Assembly (NCBI GenBank): GCA_033725935.1
Contig: MU867060.1
Coordinates: 958,922-1,022,921, forward strand
From: Cladorrhinum sp. PSN259
Taxonomy: Eukaryota > Ascomycota > Sordariomycetes > Sordariales > Podosporaceae
Direction of reading: 5' to 3'
Length of the DNA: 64,000 bases
Below, one piece after another: positions 1 through 12,678 of this stretch (position 1 is the stretch's first letter; the number at the start of each line of letters is the position of its first letter). The notes under the pieces were generated by a model. That model was not told where the DNA came from, made no database searches, and saw only the letters and a list, made by a program, of their open reading frames with translations. A program made the position numbers and the translations under genes.

Positions 1-3000
1 GCCCGGGTTTTCACGCGGACTTGGTTTTGTTTGGTTTTTTTTTATTTTTAAAATTTTTTTTAATTTTTTTTTTTTTTTTTTGTTTTTTTTGTTTTAAAAA
101 AAAAACCCCCCCCCCAAAAAAAAAAAAAAAAAAAAAAAAAAACCTACCGTGGCTCTTGGCCCCTGGGCGTGGAGTTACGGTATCTTCATTTGCCGACACC
201 CGAGTCCGTCGGGTCTGTCGGCCGCACTCAATGAATTCATAATTTTGAATGATCGTTGATCAACGGCTTTGTTGGTTCGTTGGTTAACGACATCCCCTTG
301 AAACGTGTACGCGCTTAAGGCGTTTACTATCGCGTGCCGAGGAGGAAGTTTGTCGTTGGGCCCGGAAAAAAAAGCCGGAGATAAAGATGAGTACGAAAGA
401 GGCTTCAATATTGGACGAAAGCGGGTCCAAAGCATGATGACTTGAAGCATAGATGCTTCTATGCAGGAATGATTAATTGACTGTTTCACTGGGATTGAAT
501 TCTTCTACGTTCTGTGCGCACCGAAACAATCGGAGTTACCGATGGGAAGGTGCGAGAGAGCTTCAACCTGCTGATTCGGGACACAAAATTCAAACTTTCG
601 CTTCCATGCATTCCAAGGTTCTTTCCAACGGCCGCCATGGCTTCAGTGACCCGGCAATCAAACATGATGGGCGGACGCACACAATCAAACCTTGCTTCCT
701 TGGATCTCGCTGAAACTTCCAGACTTGGTTCTTTTCTTCATGAGCATCACCAACACCACCCGAACCGGATGACAGCGTCTGTAGGTAGACGTTTGATTTC
801 GGCTCCCGCATATCCCGTGTATCCCGTTATGTCGATATGACAAGTCAGAGCTTCTCGGCGCCGAAGGCCCTCGTGACGATGATGAGTGACAATTTGCCAG
901 CTTGCTAATTGATTTCAACCCGGCCCAAAACTCGCTCATAACCTCTGTTTCTTGCCTGCATTATAGGACCCGACAGTCTGGGACAGCGCTTATAAATGCA
1001 GACTCGGCCGTTACCCATTACAGAATATGTATTCTTACTCGTTGAAAAAAAGAACTCAATGGAGAGGGAATGGCGGTGTATCCGCCTCGCCGGCCTCCTC
1101 GAGCATGAGATGCTAGGTGCTCGAAGAAAGTGGGAATTCCGCAAAAAATGCCCGGCCCCGCATATGCGACCGTCTGTTCTGATACCCCCAAGCCGCACCC
1201 CAGCCCAACCCGCCCAGAAAAAACTCGTCATGCCCTACCGATTTGCTGCGCCGCAGGCAGACTGCCCGAGATTGGTCCACATTTCAGAGCACCACGCCTT
1301 ACGCCGCTTCGGCACGTTTGTTGCTTCCATCTCATGTTCGACGCCATGTTTGCCGAGAGGATTTTTGCTCTAGGAGTATTCCCGGAGTTCATTTACGGCT
1401 ATGATCCAAACAGGCCAGAATTTAGACAAAGGGACACCCTGTGCCATAAAACTGCGACGCCGCGGTCCCGAGGGTAAGTCTCCACCTTTCGTTTGTGGCG
1501 TGAACATGAAGCTGTTGACCGTCAACCAACATCTGGTTCTGCTGAGGGGAAGGGCAGCATCATTGCGACATTCTGTACTCCACAATCATACGCCCGGAAT
1601 TTTCAAATCCGGCAGGACCTGGAGCATGCAGTGATAAGACGTGAGAAAAGCATAGAAAGGAAGGGAGGTGGCCTGGTATTTTCCCATTTCTGAGTAATAT
1701 GATTGGTTACCGACAGCACGGTAACGCCAAGTGCCAAGGGGTATGTTGGCTGCTGTGACGAGGGCCATGATTGGCTCTTTCCATTAGCTCGTGCGGTTGG
1801 GGTGGAGGAGTGTGACATTCTGTTAAGGGGGGGAGGGCCATCAGTTCCGCGCTCGAACGGCTATCTTCCCCTCTCCATCGATTGTACCCGTCTTCCCAGT
1901 GTTGTCAAAGCCCAAATTCTCCCTCAGCCCTCCTTCCCCTCTTCTCTTTGCTGGCTGTGCATGCATTTCGAGAGAATCAATACGTTGATAGGACGGCAAG
2001 CAAAATGTAATAGCTCCCCCTATTAGCGACCAGCATCCGTGCTAGTACCGTTAGATAGCAACCTCCCAAGTCAGTTGACATTCACAGTGTGTTGAGGTAC
2101 CACCAGGAAAGTACCCAGCAAGGTAAATGGCCTGATAACGCCCGTACCCTGCCACAATCTGGGCGGTGGGCAAACAGCATCTCCTGTCTCAATGACGAAT
2201 CAGCGCGTGCATCGAATATGAATGTTGGCGGAGAAAATAACAGGCAGGCCAGACATGGGGAAGAGACAGAGAAGAAAAAAACAAGATGACCAAAGATCGA
2301 GTCAACGGCGCCCCGCTCAGCGATTCTTGGCTGAACCTTGGAAGAACACTGATTGCCCTTGCCGATTTCCACCGAGAATGAGCATCCGGGGACCTTGATC
2401 GTCTCTTTCCCAGACAATTTGCTTTTCCCCCCATTCTGAAATTCGCCCCAAGTATTTGTCGCAGATGCTCCAGGTCTGCCCACAAGCTCTGATGTGAATT
2501 CCAACCTCCGGGGGGGAGCGACAACTTTGGAGGTACCCTACTCCACCGTGTTCCCCGTTCGATGCTCTCCTGCAGGCCTTGGGGGTGCAAGCTCACGGGT
2601 AATCACCAATCAGGAATGGGCGTGCATCTAGGGCCGGAGCATGCCACGTCCCCGGACGGGGGCCCTGGGCGCGCTGTCCCTTTCTGAGAATCCCGCCCTG
2701 GAGCTCCATGGGGGAGGGGGGATGGGGGGATGTACCCACCACAAGGAACTCTCAAGTACCAGTGACAGCACCATGTCCATCGTCATCAGAAGGACTGCGG
2801 CTCTTCAACTCTCTCATTCTCATCGAGGCCGCTATACAGATTGTACCCCAGGCACCCACTGCTCAGTCCTCACCCGTCGAGGTTTCATTCCGACAAACCC
2901 ATACCTGCCTGGACTCAACCACCAACAGCACCTCCTCTTCCACTCTGCTGGCACCCGGACCCGACACTGTGGTTTCCCACCGCCTGGCAGCATAAAAGAA

Positions 3001-3086
3001 GAATCAGTGCCCCTTTCCCAACCAAGTAGAACCAACAGCCCGTATTCTCCTGGCCAACTCGTCTTTACATTCCACTCGCCCAGAAA
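1..3086. other. Gene-poor left flank with homopolymer tracts
   Basis: No gene can be supported here. The first 145 bases are low complexity: T-rich DNA, then about 10 A, 10 C and 27 A in a row. The rest has only short, mutually overlapping reading frames without recognisable motifs. The last few hundred bases, rich in C and T, are presumably promoter and leader of the gene starting at 3087. Confidence 0.6.
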
Positions 3087-4622
3087 ATGACGGAAGTAAA
3101 CGTCTATTCCCAACCCCATCTTTTCGAAGATCATCTCGATCGTATTCTGGCACCCGCACCCGAGACACGGTCGGCCTTTCTGTCGCCGTCGTCTGAATTA
3201 TTCCGCGAGATGTCCTTCGATCCGGCAAACTACTACTCTTCTTCGACACCGGCAAAACAGCCTCTGGAAGCTCGTTCAGCCTCTGTCTCGTCTGTTTCGT
3301 CCTCAGCATCGTACTCGACTCCTCACAGCAGCCACCACGGAGCAATCTCCAGGACTCTCTCGCCTGCTTCAGGCATCTCCGAGCCCGGAACCGTAGCAAC
3401 CACCATGGCTGCGGCGAGCCCCTATCAACAGCATGCATACGCTCCCCAGAGTCACGCAGCACCCTTGATGCCGAGCCCATCACAATATTTCGCAGCCCAA
3501 TGTGCCCCACCTCCGGTTCCTCTTTATAGAATCCTTCCAAACCTCAGGCAGTACACACCGATGGCTCCCTATGGGTACTCTTTGGGGTCGATACCTTCTC
3601 ACCCGTCCCCCTTATCAATCCAAAGTTTTCCCTCACTCGATTATCCATCATTCAGCCAGGCGCCTTACCAGTCCTCGGTAATTGCCTTGCAAGGATACAA
3701 TGCATCTCCTTTGCTGCACTACCGAAATCCGGTGATGAGAAAACCAGAACAGTCGAAAGAGTCGTTGCTCCTGAAGGGGTTGCAAAAGCTTCCGGCGCAC
3801 TTGATTAAAAGAATCTACGAATCTTTCACATACCTCGAGTGTCATCGGATTCACGCTGTATGCCGGTGGTTCAACGACAACTTCCACCCCCGCGATCTTC
3901 CAGACGACGACAAGATTGCCGGCGTGCGATACGCCGAGCAGTACTACCGCCGTTACTTTCCTGGCCGCGCCACCTCAGTATCGGCGGATGGCCGAAAAAG
4001 GGAGTACGACACCATGCATCCCGGCTCCTTTGGATGCTACCATTGCTTCAGAATTCGAGGACCAGAGCACTTTGAGCTTTTCAAGTGGAACAATCAACGC
4101 GAAGACAACCAAGATACTTCTGATGCGGGCCCGTCTTCCACGCCGAAACAGAACAAATCTACCTTGCCACCGCCCGCACCACCTCCTTGCGAATCGTCTT
4201 CAGGCAACCCGCACTACGATCCGACACTTACGCGATCCAATATGGCCGCAGCCGCATCTTCGAGCAAGGAAAGCCGTGGTAGTCGGGCGGGGAGTGCGGG
4301 AACTACGGGCTCTTCCTCCACTGCCACGACTACCACCAACAATATACCCACCTCGTCACTAGGGCAAGGGCAAGGCGTGAGCACGTCTTGCACCGACTCG
4401 CCTCGTATAAAGGAAACGTGGGGTATCCGCCGTTTCTGCATTCAATGCGGTATTGCAAAGCGCTATTACCGCCCAGGGGATTTGATCGAGCTCTGCAAGC
4501 CCAAAGAAGCTGTTTGGGTGTGCCAGTGCTGGAAGATTCACAAGCGACCTGCAGAAATCAAGTGCTTGGACTGCGACTCGTTTATTCCGTTGTCAACGCC
4601 TAATAACAGGAGGAGAGGCTAG
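3087..4622 (+). CDS. Conserved fungal protein with F-box-like segment and paired cysteines
   Basis: Single-exon gene of 511 codons; the ATG sits in a good context (AGAAAATGAC). Residues 1-225 are low complexity, rich in Ser, Pro, Tyr and Ala. Residues about 231-268 (LQKLPAHLIKRIYESF, then a Cys-His helix and CRWFN) resemble an F-box: Leu-Pro start, hydrophobic spacing and a conserved Trp. The C-terminal half carries CYHC at 317-320, then, after a Ser/Thr-rich linker, CIQC, CQC and CLDC, which look like metal-binding pairs. F-box proteins usually bring substrates to SCF ubiquitin ligases, so a substrate-adaptor role is possible, but this is inference from one short motif. The cysteine module is not one I can name. 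No introns are needed. The next gene, on the opposite strand, ends more than 5 kb away. Confidence 0.8.
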   Translation: MTEVNVYSQPHLFEDHLDRILAPAPETRSAFLSPSSELFREMSFDPANYYSSSTPAKQPLEARSASVSSVSSSASYSTPHSSHHGAISRTLSPASGISEPGTVATTMAAASPYQQHAYAPQSHAAPLMPSPSQYFAAQCAPPPVPLYRILPNLRQYTPMAPYGYSLGSIPSHPSPLSIQSFPSLDYPSFSQAPYQSSVIALQGYNASPLLHYRNPVMRKPEQSKESLLLKGLQKLPAHLIKRIYESFTYLECHRIHAVCRWFNDNFHPRDLPDDDKIAGVRYAEQYYRRYFPGRATSVSADGRKREYDTMHPGSFGCYHCFRIRGPEHFELFKWNNQREDNQDTSDAGPSSTPKQNKSTLPPPAPPPCESSSGNPHYDPTLTRSNMAAAASSSKESRGSRAGSAGTTGSSSTATTTTNNIPTSSLGQGQGVSTSCTDSPRIKETWGIRRFCIQCGIAKRYYRPGDLIELCKPKEAVWVCQCWKIHKRPAEIKCLDCDSFIPLSTPNNRRRG

Positions 4623-7600
4623 ACGGGAATCAAGTCAACAACCGGACCGATGTTGTACATGCAGGTGCCAGCAATTGGGGTAGTACCATTTGAAATCTGA
4701 GTACTATACTTTGGTGCACGTACAAAGGTATGTCGTCCATCCGTTGTTATGACTCCTTTTGATTAAGGTACATTTCTAACAGGATATCTAGTCAGCAAAA
4801 GGCTATACATTTGGGAAAACTTAAAGCTTGTCGCACATATTTTGATGTATGGAACTTGTGATTTTAAGGTTGGGGGCCGAGCTCCCGGACCGGAGCGGGA
4901 TTCCTCCACCCGCCGCCACCCCACTCCCGTCAGCGCAGCGGCGGCGGAGGGCCGTTGCATCCAATTTTTTTTTATTGTTTTTTTTTGGTCTGACAACAGC
5001 ATTAGTTTAGAGGATTCGGCTCGAAGCCGGGGGCGGGGGCGGGGCGTTACACAAAAAGTGTACAGACAATGGATTGGGTATATACATAAGATATTTGTTC
5101 TCGGAATTTTCAGATGATTTTACAATGTGTAGATTTTGCATATATCTTGGTTATCAATTGTCCATATTTTTGAAATCATTGCTCACTCTGGAACCCTTTT
5201 CCCCTTGTTTTGTTGAATTTTACTTTGCCATTACCTTTTCGGATTACCAGTTTTGTTAATCTACCAATATCCCAGTTTCTTTTTTCTTTCTTTCTTTCTT
5301 TTTTTTACAGTCTTTTTTTTTTTTTTTCATATGCTCATGGCAGAATGTAACCCTGATTTCGTGCTTGGATTGGCTCCTTTTATTGTGAACTTGGTGTGAA
5401 TGCCTCTACTGATATGTGAGTACAGGTAATTGAAGCTCATTTTGTTTGCATTGGCAAGTTTGTGGAGGGTCTACTGTGGATTTTCTGTGCCAAAAGGACA
5501 TTCGGGGTTTCATCCGTGTGTGAGTGTGCCCACACAGGTGTGCAGTGTATGCGTCTGGTTTCGGCTCCCTCCTGGGCCGAGATGGCGCAGTTTTCCTCTC
5601 CTCAATTCATCCTTCGCACGGACAAATGCCGAAAGGCACTACGTACGTAGCAGGAAAGCAAAAAAGAGCAGAGCCTCAACTCTTGTCCCCGCCACACTAC
5701 CTGGTCTAACCTATTCCACAAGAAAAATCGGAAATCGGGGACAGAGCAGACGCGAAACAAACAAAAAAATTCCCTCAGTTACAACGGGGGCAATAACGTA
5801 TCATCCGCAAGTTGTTGTTGGTTCCATTCATCTTCTCACATGTTGATGATCCCTGCCTCTTTTAACGCGCCTGAACTGAGCTTCTTGACTTGTTGGTTCA
5901 CTGCTCTGCTCTGGATTGATTGACTTGCCGCAAGCGAGTTCACAATATGCAAGCAAGGTGAAGTTGGTTCTTCAATTCCGTTGTGCCGTGGGCGGTGTGA
6001 TCTCGGTTTGCTATACTACGTTATCCGTAAACACAGCCAACGAGGAGAAGACAAAGGCAGAGAGGGAACCAACCGCGCGCCAAGAACGTCTGAAAGGGGT
6101 CAAGCTCGGACCCGACAGTCTGGTAAAGTGTGTAATCAAAATAAAATTTTAATCTTTCATTGCGGTATGCGTTGCAGTAGCGTGTTTTGGAAGATGAGCA
6201 AACAATGCAAGAAGGGAGGAGAGGAGGGGTCTCTGCTAGAGAGGGGAAGGGAAAAGAGAGCAAGAATTGGGAGTCACAACTGCGTCGTGAAGACCTGATA
6301 TCTTCAAACTTGTGGCGGGCGCATGCTACAGGTCGCAAACAAAGATGGGGGCCAAGTAGTATCTTGATGTTTCGCCTGTTGGTGAAAAGATTGGAAACGG
6401 TGGCATGGATAAGGGAAGTGCTTCTTCCTCAGAAAGGGCGGGGGTACTCTCTCCGCCACCAGTTCGCGCCTGTAAAGCCATCCGGCGAGAAACGCTAAAA
6501 CACTACATTCTATTTTTGTTTGACTTCATCTGATGCGAGTCGTCTGTCGACTTGGCTTGTGGAAAACCTGTCCCTTGGCTGACAAGGGTCAAGGTGAGGA
6601 CGATGATCGGGTCCGTGTTCATGTTTTGGATTTGGGGCAAGAAGCCATAGCTTGCATATAGCCATCTTGAGGGGATTGGACGATGATAGATGCTCAACGT
6701 TCCGCTCCGGTCGCACTTTTTAGACCGCGTCAAAAGGTAGCTCGCCGACATGGGGACTACTTTCAGCAAGGGGGATCGCAAGAGCCTGGTGTACCTGTTT
6801 TCATCAGCTTTTCCCATCGCGGACTGCTAGAGTGGGCGATGAAAGAGAGCGGGCGGTTCCGGTTGATCTCCAATTAGTGCTTATTCGTCCCATCGTCCAC
6901 CTTCGCAGTTGGGGATGATTGGTGTGGAGGAGGGACCTTGAGCTAATAGGCTGGTCGATGGCCGTTGTGGCACCGCACTTCAGGTGATCGGGATAATGTC
7001 GGAAACCGGGGTGAAGCTTTTGCGCTAAAAAGTTCCTCATTAGCTTCCCACACATGACGGGTAACAACGGTTGGGGGGAACAGCTTGACTCTTCGACAAG
7101 CGGAAAACGTGTTGGCAGAACGGTATTTTGGGCGCTAAAGACCAACAGAAAGCCTAGCTGTTCACCTCGGCGACTGAACCAAACTGCTGGGACAGAGATA
7201 CAGTGCTTATTGGCTGTGATGGCCAAGATATGATCCATAATATATGCACTGTCAGTCTGACAAGCCCCCAAGCAAGGACCTTCCCGGAGCGCCGAATGTG
7301 GGCCGAAAAGATTGAGTATGTGGTTTTGCATGCAATGATTGGAACTCGGTGGCGCTCAACTTTAGATCAGGTTACGGCCGGGCACTGGCTGTGTGCCTAT
7401 GATCGGAGCACCTGCCCCTTCTGCTGGTCGGTGTCAGTGATGCCTTGGGTTGGGGATGTTGGCAGGACCGAGGCCCTGGTGGAAGTTGCAGCCACCTCAG
7501 ATAGTATGATTTATCTCTCATGTGAGCCAAAGGTCCCGTTCAGCGTCCACTTGAAGACCAATCCTTGCGCAGCTACCTAGTTATTATTGCGCTTGCTCGG

Positions 7601-9887
7601 TGAATTTGGAATGAGGCTTCTTCCCCGTCTCGGTGGGAGGTGGACACCGAAAGTGAAAGTCACACGAGGAATATTGAAATTCAAACTGGCTGGTGAATAG
7701 GGCGAGGTGGGATGGCACCCATCATTAGGAGTGGGTTGAAAGTTGGCAGAGTCTGGAGTGTTACTGCAGGACAGGATACCGCTAGCCGAAACCTTGTTAA
7801 CTTTGCTGAAAGGCAGGAGATGTTCAAAGCAACCTTGCTGAGTTGTTCGTGATTTCCTGCCCCAGGATGGCGTTCAGGGACCGTTGAGCTCCGCTTGCCG
7901 CTCTGCAGTTACCCCATTCTGTGATGACAATCTGCCAGACGAGTCGAAGTGCCTTGTTTGTCGGGGCATCTCGGCGGCAAAGGAGGGTGAGGGTGAGGGT
8001 GAGGGTGTGTAAGATCTTGTTGTGGCCTGTCATAATCGACTCTGCTTTACACATGACCAAGCAGATATGCAAGACACTCATCCCGGTAGCTAACAGGCAA
8101 AGAGAAAGCCATCGTTCACCTAGCCGCCGACGGTTGGTTTCACGGGACGCCTTTCCAGCCGCGAAACATTTTAAACAGTATTAACACTGTCAGCAGCTTG
8201 TACATGCCAATTTAACAACTGCCTGGCTCGAACAAGCTCTCGCGCGTCTGTCTGCTTATGCATCGCTATCGTGGCAGAAGCAATCGGGGATGGACCCAAC
8301 ATCCCGGTTCAACGGTTTGATTCTCAGGCCGCCATCCCCAGCCTCACTCATGTGTTTATCTGAAAGTTGGTAGCGAAGGCAGCTACCTGCTCAGTGGTTT
8401 ATGCTGTTCATGTCACAGAGGTATGAAAGGGGGGGTGTGAATCGAAACATAATATCTGCTCATTCAATTCATCCTGAACACCCTCCACGCCGCAGCAATC
8501 GCGCCAAACCCATGGCTGGCTCATAGCGATCCATCATTCAAACAGGTATACGGGAAGTCTCAAAGACTTTTGAGGTACTTCACTCAGCATTTCTCCACAG
8601 CCCATCAGTGGTTGGACAACGGTGGCGCGGATCAATAAACTTAAACATACCTCTCCACACCACCACCGACAAAACAGCCGACAAACCAGACAAGTCAGGT
8701 TTTGAATTCCTTCATCCACACGATCTGGCCAAGCGGGAGATGAAGAGGTCTGGGCCAGTCACTCTGACAGTTTGGTCACCGGTACGACTCCTTATTTTCT
8801 CGCTCATGATACGCAAACATGGGCACCCTTACCAGTCATCAAACAATGTTGAAAATAAATTCAGTCCCATGGCGCTCGCATACACGCTTTGAAATTTTGT
8901 TGAGCCATTAAATATACGTTCGTTTCGTGCGGCAGTCAACACTCTGGGCCACTTGGTTAATGGCAGTTACATCCACCTACACGCTAGAAGAATGAGAGAT
9001 AAATAAAAACACTGTTTGCAGTGAACAAACGCTGCACCATGCTGCGTGCTACCGCGCCACCCACAGCAGAAAACTCTGCGCCCCCTAAAACAACAGTAAA
9101 TACATGGGAATAACTAGCACTGTAAAGGTCGACTTTGTCACCACTAGCATCCGCAACTGCCCGTTAGCCTGCACGAAAGAATCCTTTAATACATATATTT
9201 GCTCTGTAAGGTTTGATTTTCTTTTTAAACCCAGATAGAGGCAGCAAAGTGAATAACTGCAGGGGCTATGATGTAAAGAACAAAAAAAAAACAAGCGTAA
9301 AATCTTTATCAAATTGGAAAGGTGTATGTTATGTGTATATCGTAATACTATTTTAGAAAATCAACTCCTACTCGTGACACATACTGTTCAAGCGAAATAA
9401 AATAGAAAGTAATGGCCAACAAACACACCGACCAAACTCAAAATTCTTGATTGACTGCTGGATTGTCTTGATTCCACCGAAGAATGAAGCTTACAAAAAC
9501 TACCCTCACAGATATCATTCACCAGGTAGGGAAATCTGAAAACAAAGCATAAACCATGTTTCATCAGATAAACCAGACAAATGAACAAATCGAACATCAT
9601 CGATATATATATATATAATAAAGACAATTACCACTCGCTCACTCGTACATATTTTGAAGCCTACCTCTCTTGTCTGCTCCTGCCGTCTGTCGTTGCTCAG
9701 CGAAACGCAACCTGGTCCGTGCGCTTGTTTACTCTCGCCCCCCTTTTCTCCCAAACCCAACCACTTCACCTCTCTCCCCAAGTGACGCGGCCTGTCCACT
9801 TATGAACACAAACGAACGGGGGTAGCACTCAACCTCAGAAACAACAGTAAAAAAACATTGCATTCTAGTGATTTCATCATCCGACTA
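4623..9887. other. 5.3-kb convergent intergenic region without a supported gene
   Basis: Lies between the 3' ends of the F-box-like gene (+) and the DUF3176 gene (-). All open frames are short and show no recognisable domain or splice pattern. Features seen: T-rich tracts around 4965-4986 and 5280-5330, a GC-rich stretch at about 5029-5046, a four-copy AGGGTG repeat at 7984-8007, and an AT dinucleotide tract near 9603-9617. Confidence 0.5.
7984..8007 (+). repeat. AGGGTG hexamer repeat, four copies
   Basis: Four perfect tandem copies of AGGGTG. They give four evenly spaced GGG runs with three-base spacers, the classic pattern for a potential G-quadruplex. It resembles but does not match the common fungal telomere unit TTAGGG, and it is internal. 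Confidence 0.9.
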
Positions 9888-12131
9888 CTACTTCTCCATC
9901 TCCGCAGTAACACTCTCACCTCTCCGGCTTCCAATAATATCTCCATCCTTTCCCCTATAGTACTCATCTTCATCAACAGCCCTAAAGCCCCACCTGCTGC
10001 CTTTCTCCCCATTCCCTTCTTCATTCTCCCCTTCTACTCCTCCCAAATCTCTAAACATTGCAACCCTCACCCCGGCAACCCGTTCCTCCAACCCACCTGG
10101 AATCTCCATCCCTCCTTGCCCCTTGGCATAAATCTCCTCATCAATTGCGCAAAACAACAACGGCAGCACCCCGCCCTTCCATCCACAAATCCCATCCCTC
10201 GAACAAGCAATGACGGTATGCACCAAGAAATACAAACTCAGCAAGATCATGAAACCAGGGTAAAGCATCCAGAACCAATGAACTTTTACTACAGGCGTCA
10301 GCTGCGTTGCCGAACCATCATACCTCCTCGACGAGGATGAAGAAACCGTCCCATGTAATCGAAACTCATTCGTCAAGCTGGAAGCAAACGTATCGATCCA
10401 CTGTCCCAAATCTCCTGTTGTCGCGTTCCACATAGCCTCCACCCAGTCCGAGGATGAGCCGAGCGTATTGAGAGTCGTTGTGACTGTTCCTTCGGTGATG
10501 GATGCCATAAAACTTCTCAGGGCGAGCATTGCCTCGTGAGTGACGGCATACCGAGTTGTGTTGTCAGTGTTGAAGGATTTAGGGATATTGACAAAGACGT
10601 GCTCCCCACCATGGGCGGAATTGCTGAGTGCCAACGATGTCGTGGAATGATTGGCCACAATCGTGTTGTTCTGGATGCCGTTGGTGACACTGATTTGGTG
10701 AGCTTGAACGCAAAACCAAAGAGCGCACTCCGTCGCTGAGGCCATCGTTCCGATGTCTGTGGATTGGGTTACGGAAACAAGGTCAAAAACAGAAAAGTAG
10801 GCACGGACAGTCGAGTTGAGTGGGTGAAGAGAACCGTTCGACGGAGCCACCCTGAAAGAGCTTCGCTCTGCATCGTCCATGGGATTCTGGATTGAGGTGC
10901 CCGAGGTCGTAGAGTAGGTGCACATGTTTGTAGTCTTATTGCAGCTCATATCTGTAGGTATGGTGACGCACTCCCCGCAAGCGCCCAGCGTAGGTATGAT
11001 CGGCCAAGAACAATTCGCGGTCTCACAGAAACCAGCAATGTTTGGGATCTCCGTCGAGATGATCCCACTGTAGACCGCAGCCTTGGTCGACAGAGTAGGA
11101 AGAAGATCTAACCACAAAGTCAGCCAGCACCGCTCCTCTCATTCCCATTCACAAAACTTACCCCCCATGAACCCCTGATGTAAATACGTATCCCAAACCT
11201 CAGACCTAGCCGGCGCCGGCGCGGCGCTCTCGTTATCAAACCTCCTCTGCTGCTGCTCAAACGTAACCATCTCCTGACTAAATGTCTCAAACCCATGCCC
11301 CAGCACAATAATCATCGCGCCTACGCACCCCAAATGCCGTCCCTTCAACCTCCACAACAGACCCAAACTACCCCAAACCCCCCTACTCGCCTCATCAAAC
11401 AATCTAAAATCCCCTAGCTTCGCACCCTCCCTTTCTTTCCTCCGCATCTGCGCCCTCTCGCTAACCCAAATCCAAGCACCCTGACTGACCGCACTGCCCA
11501 CGTACGCATCCATACATACCCTCATCACCGTAACAATCGCCACGACCCCAGCCTCAAACGACACGCCACCCGCCCAGCCAAACGACAAGGGCAACACCTC
11601 CCCATCGTACCGCTTCAGGAAAACAGCAAGCCCAACCACGGCAACAACCGACCAAAAAGCCCACCAAAACTCCTCGTGCCACTACCCCGAGGCGGTGAAG
11701 TATCCCCTCTTCAGCCGTCGTTCCAGGCTCTCCAGCTCATCTGGCGAATAGTCCCCACCATCCAACCTCACGTCCTCGAATCCTCTGTCGGCGTGATACT
11801 GCTGCGCCTGAGTAGGCGTTGCGACGCCGTACCTGGAGTGCACCAACCGCTGCGTGTAAGTGCTCGCCGCATCATCAGGTGCTATCTCACTCGGAGCTGA
11901 AGGAGGCTCGGCTTTGTGCGACCAGGCACCCGACGAGGACGTCTCTCTCTGTACGCGACGAGATTTGGATTTGGTCGTCTTAGAGTTGGGCGTGGAGGAG
12001 GACGGGGGGACGCGAAGGTTGTTCGGCTTGGGGCTTGGATGATTAGGGGGAAGATTGGTTGTCGTTGACCAAGGATTTCGTTCCGGGTGCTCGAGGGAGC
12101 GCGGAAAAAGGTTCTCGGGTGTTGAATCCAT
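9888..12131 (-). pseudogene. DUF3176-family membrane protein interrupted by an in-frame TAG
   Basis: Exons on the minus strand are 12131-11162 and 11107-9888; the intron 11108-11161 (GTAAGT...TTAG) is 54 bp. Reading is continuous over 730 codons, including the stop, except for one TAG at 11684-11682 (codon 150). Codons 1-149 are Pro/Ser/Thr-rich and disordered. Directly after the TAG comes a Trp-rich first membrane helix (WHEEFWWAFWSVVAVV), then KRYDG and further hydrophobic segments, a long extracellular part with several cysteines, and a last helix (FWMLYPGFMILLSLYFLVH) before an acidic tail. This is the usual architecture of fungal DUF3176 proteins, whose function is unknown. Frame is preserved on both sides, so the TAG looks like a point change (CAG or TGG to TAG), a sequencing error or a readthrough site. 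No GT-AG intron that removes it keeps the frame. Alternatively, translation could start downstream, but TM1 would then be cut. Confidence 0.75.
11682..11684 (-). other. In-frame TAG stop within the DUF3176 gene
   Basis: Minus-strand context is TCG GGG TAG TGG CAC GAG. Upstream and downstream codons are in the same frame and both encode family-like sequence. The change fits a single C-to-T (CAG to TAG) or G-to-A (TGG to TAG) transition; both occur in RIP-preferred dinucleotides (CpA, or TpG on the other strand). Confidence 0.9.
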
Positions 12132-12678
12132 TTGTGGTGGCTGCTCTGGGGGTGAAGAATGGAGAATTCTGAAGATGAATATAAATAGTTGTTGTGGTTT
12201 TTAGGAAGTAAGGATGCTGCAGCGTAATGGACTCATCTAGACGGGATGCAACTTGATAGGATATACCGAGTGAAGGATGTTGAAGATGGAACCCGACAGG
12301 ATGTATGTGAGAAGTTGATAGCAGTCATGGATGCTGATGCTTATTCTGGTCGCGCGTCGAATCGAAGGAAGGAGCCGTTGAGGATAGATAGCACTTGACA
12401 AAAGCGAGCAGGTGTGCCTGTAATTGCGACGAAAGATTGTACTAAAACATCGAGGATAAATGCCATGATTGGAATAACGATATGAATGTCTCGCTGGCAG
12501 CATGCAAGTGAGCAGAATGTGTTTTGGATGATAGAACGACATGAGGCCATAACTTATTATATATTACTTTACTATCATGGACCGACCTCCCCTTACCTCA
12601 TCTCATTTCGTATATATACCACCCCTGCCACCTCCACCGCTCTCATATTCCATACACGATACCTTCCAACCTTCCGCT
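12132..12678. other. Intergenic region between two minus-strand genes
   Basis: Holds the promoter of the DUF3176 gene and the 3' region of the aldehyde dehydrogenase gene. No further gene is seen. A TATTTATA-like stretch lies about 50 bp upstream of the DUF3176 start, on the minus strand. Confidence 0.5.

Noticed and set aside
3004..3540. A 178-codon minus-strand frame opposite the F-box-like gene
   Set aside because: It is a shadow of the plus-strand coding frame with no recognisable features and overlaps the likely start region.
7984..8007. AGGGTG repeat as a telomere remnant
   Set aside because: The unit differs from TTAGGG and there are only four copies, within an internal region.
11600..11690. 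A 72-base intron from GTAGTG to CTGAAG that would remove the DUF3176 stop codon
   Set aside because: It shifts the reading frame of the downstream exon and deletes the first membrane helix; the branch point is also poor.
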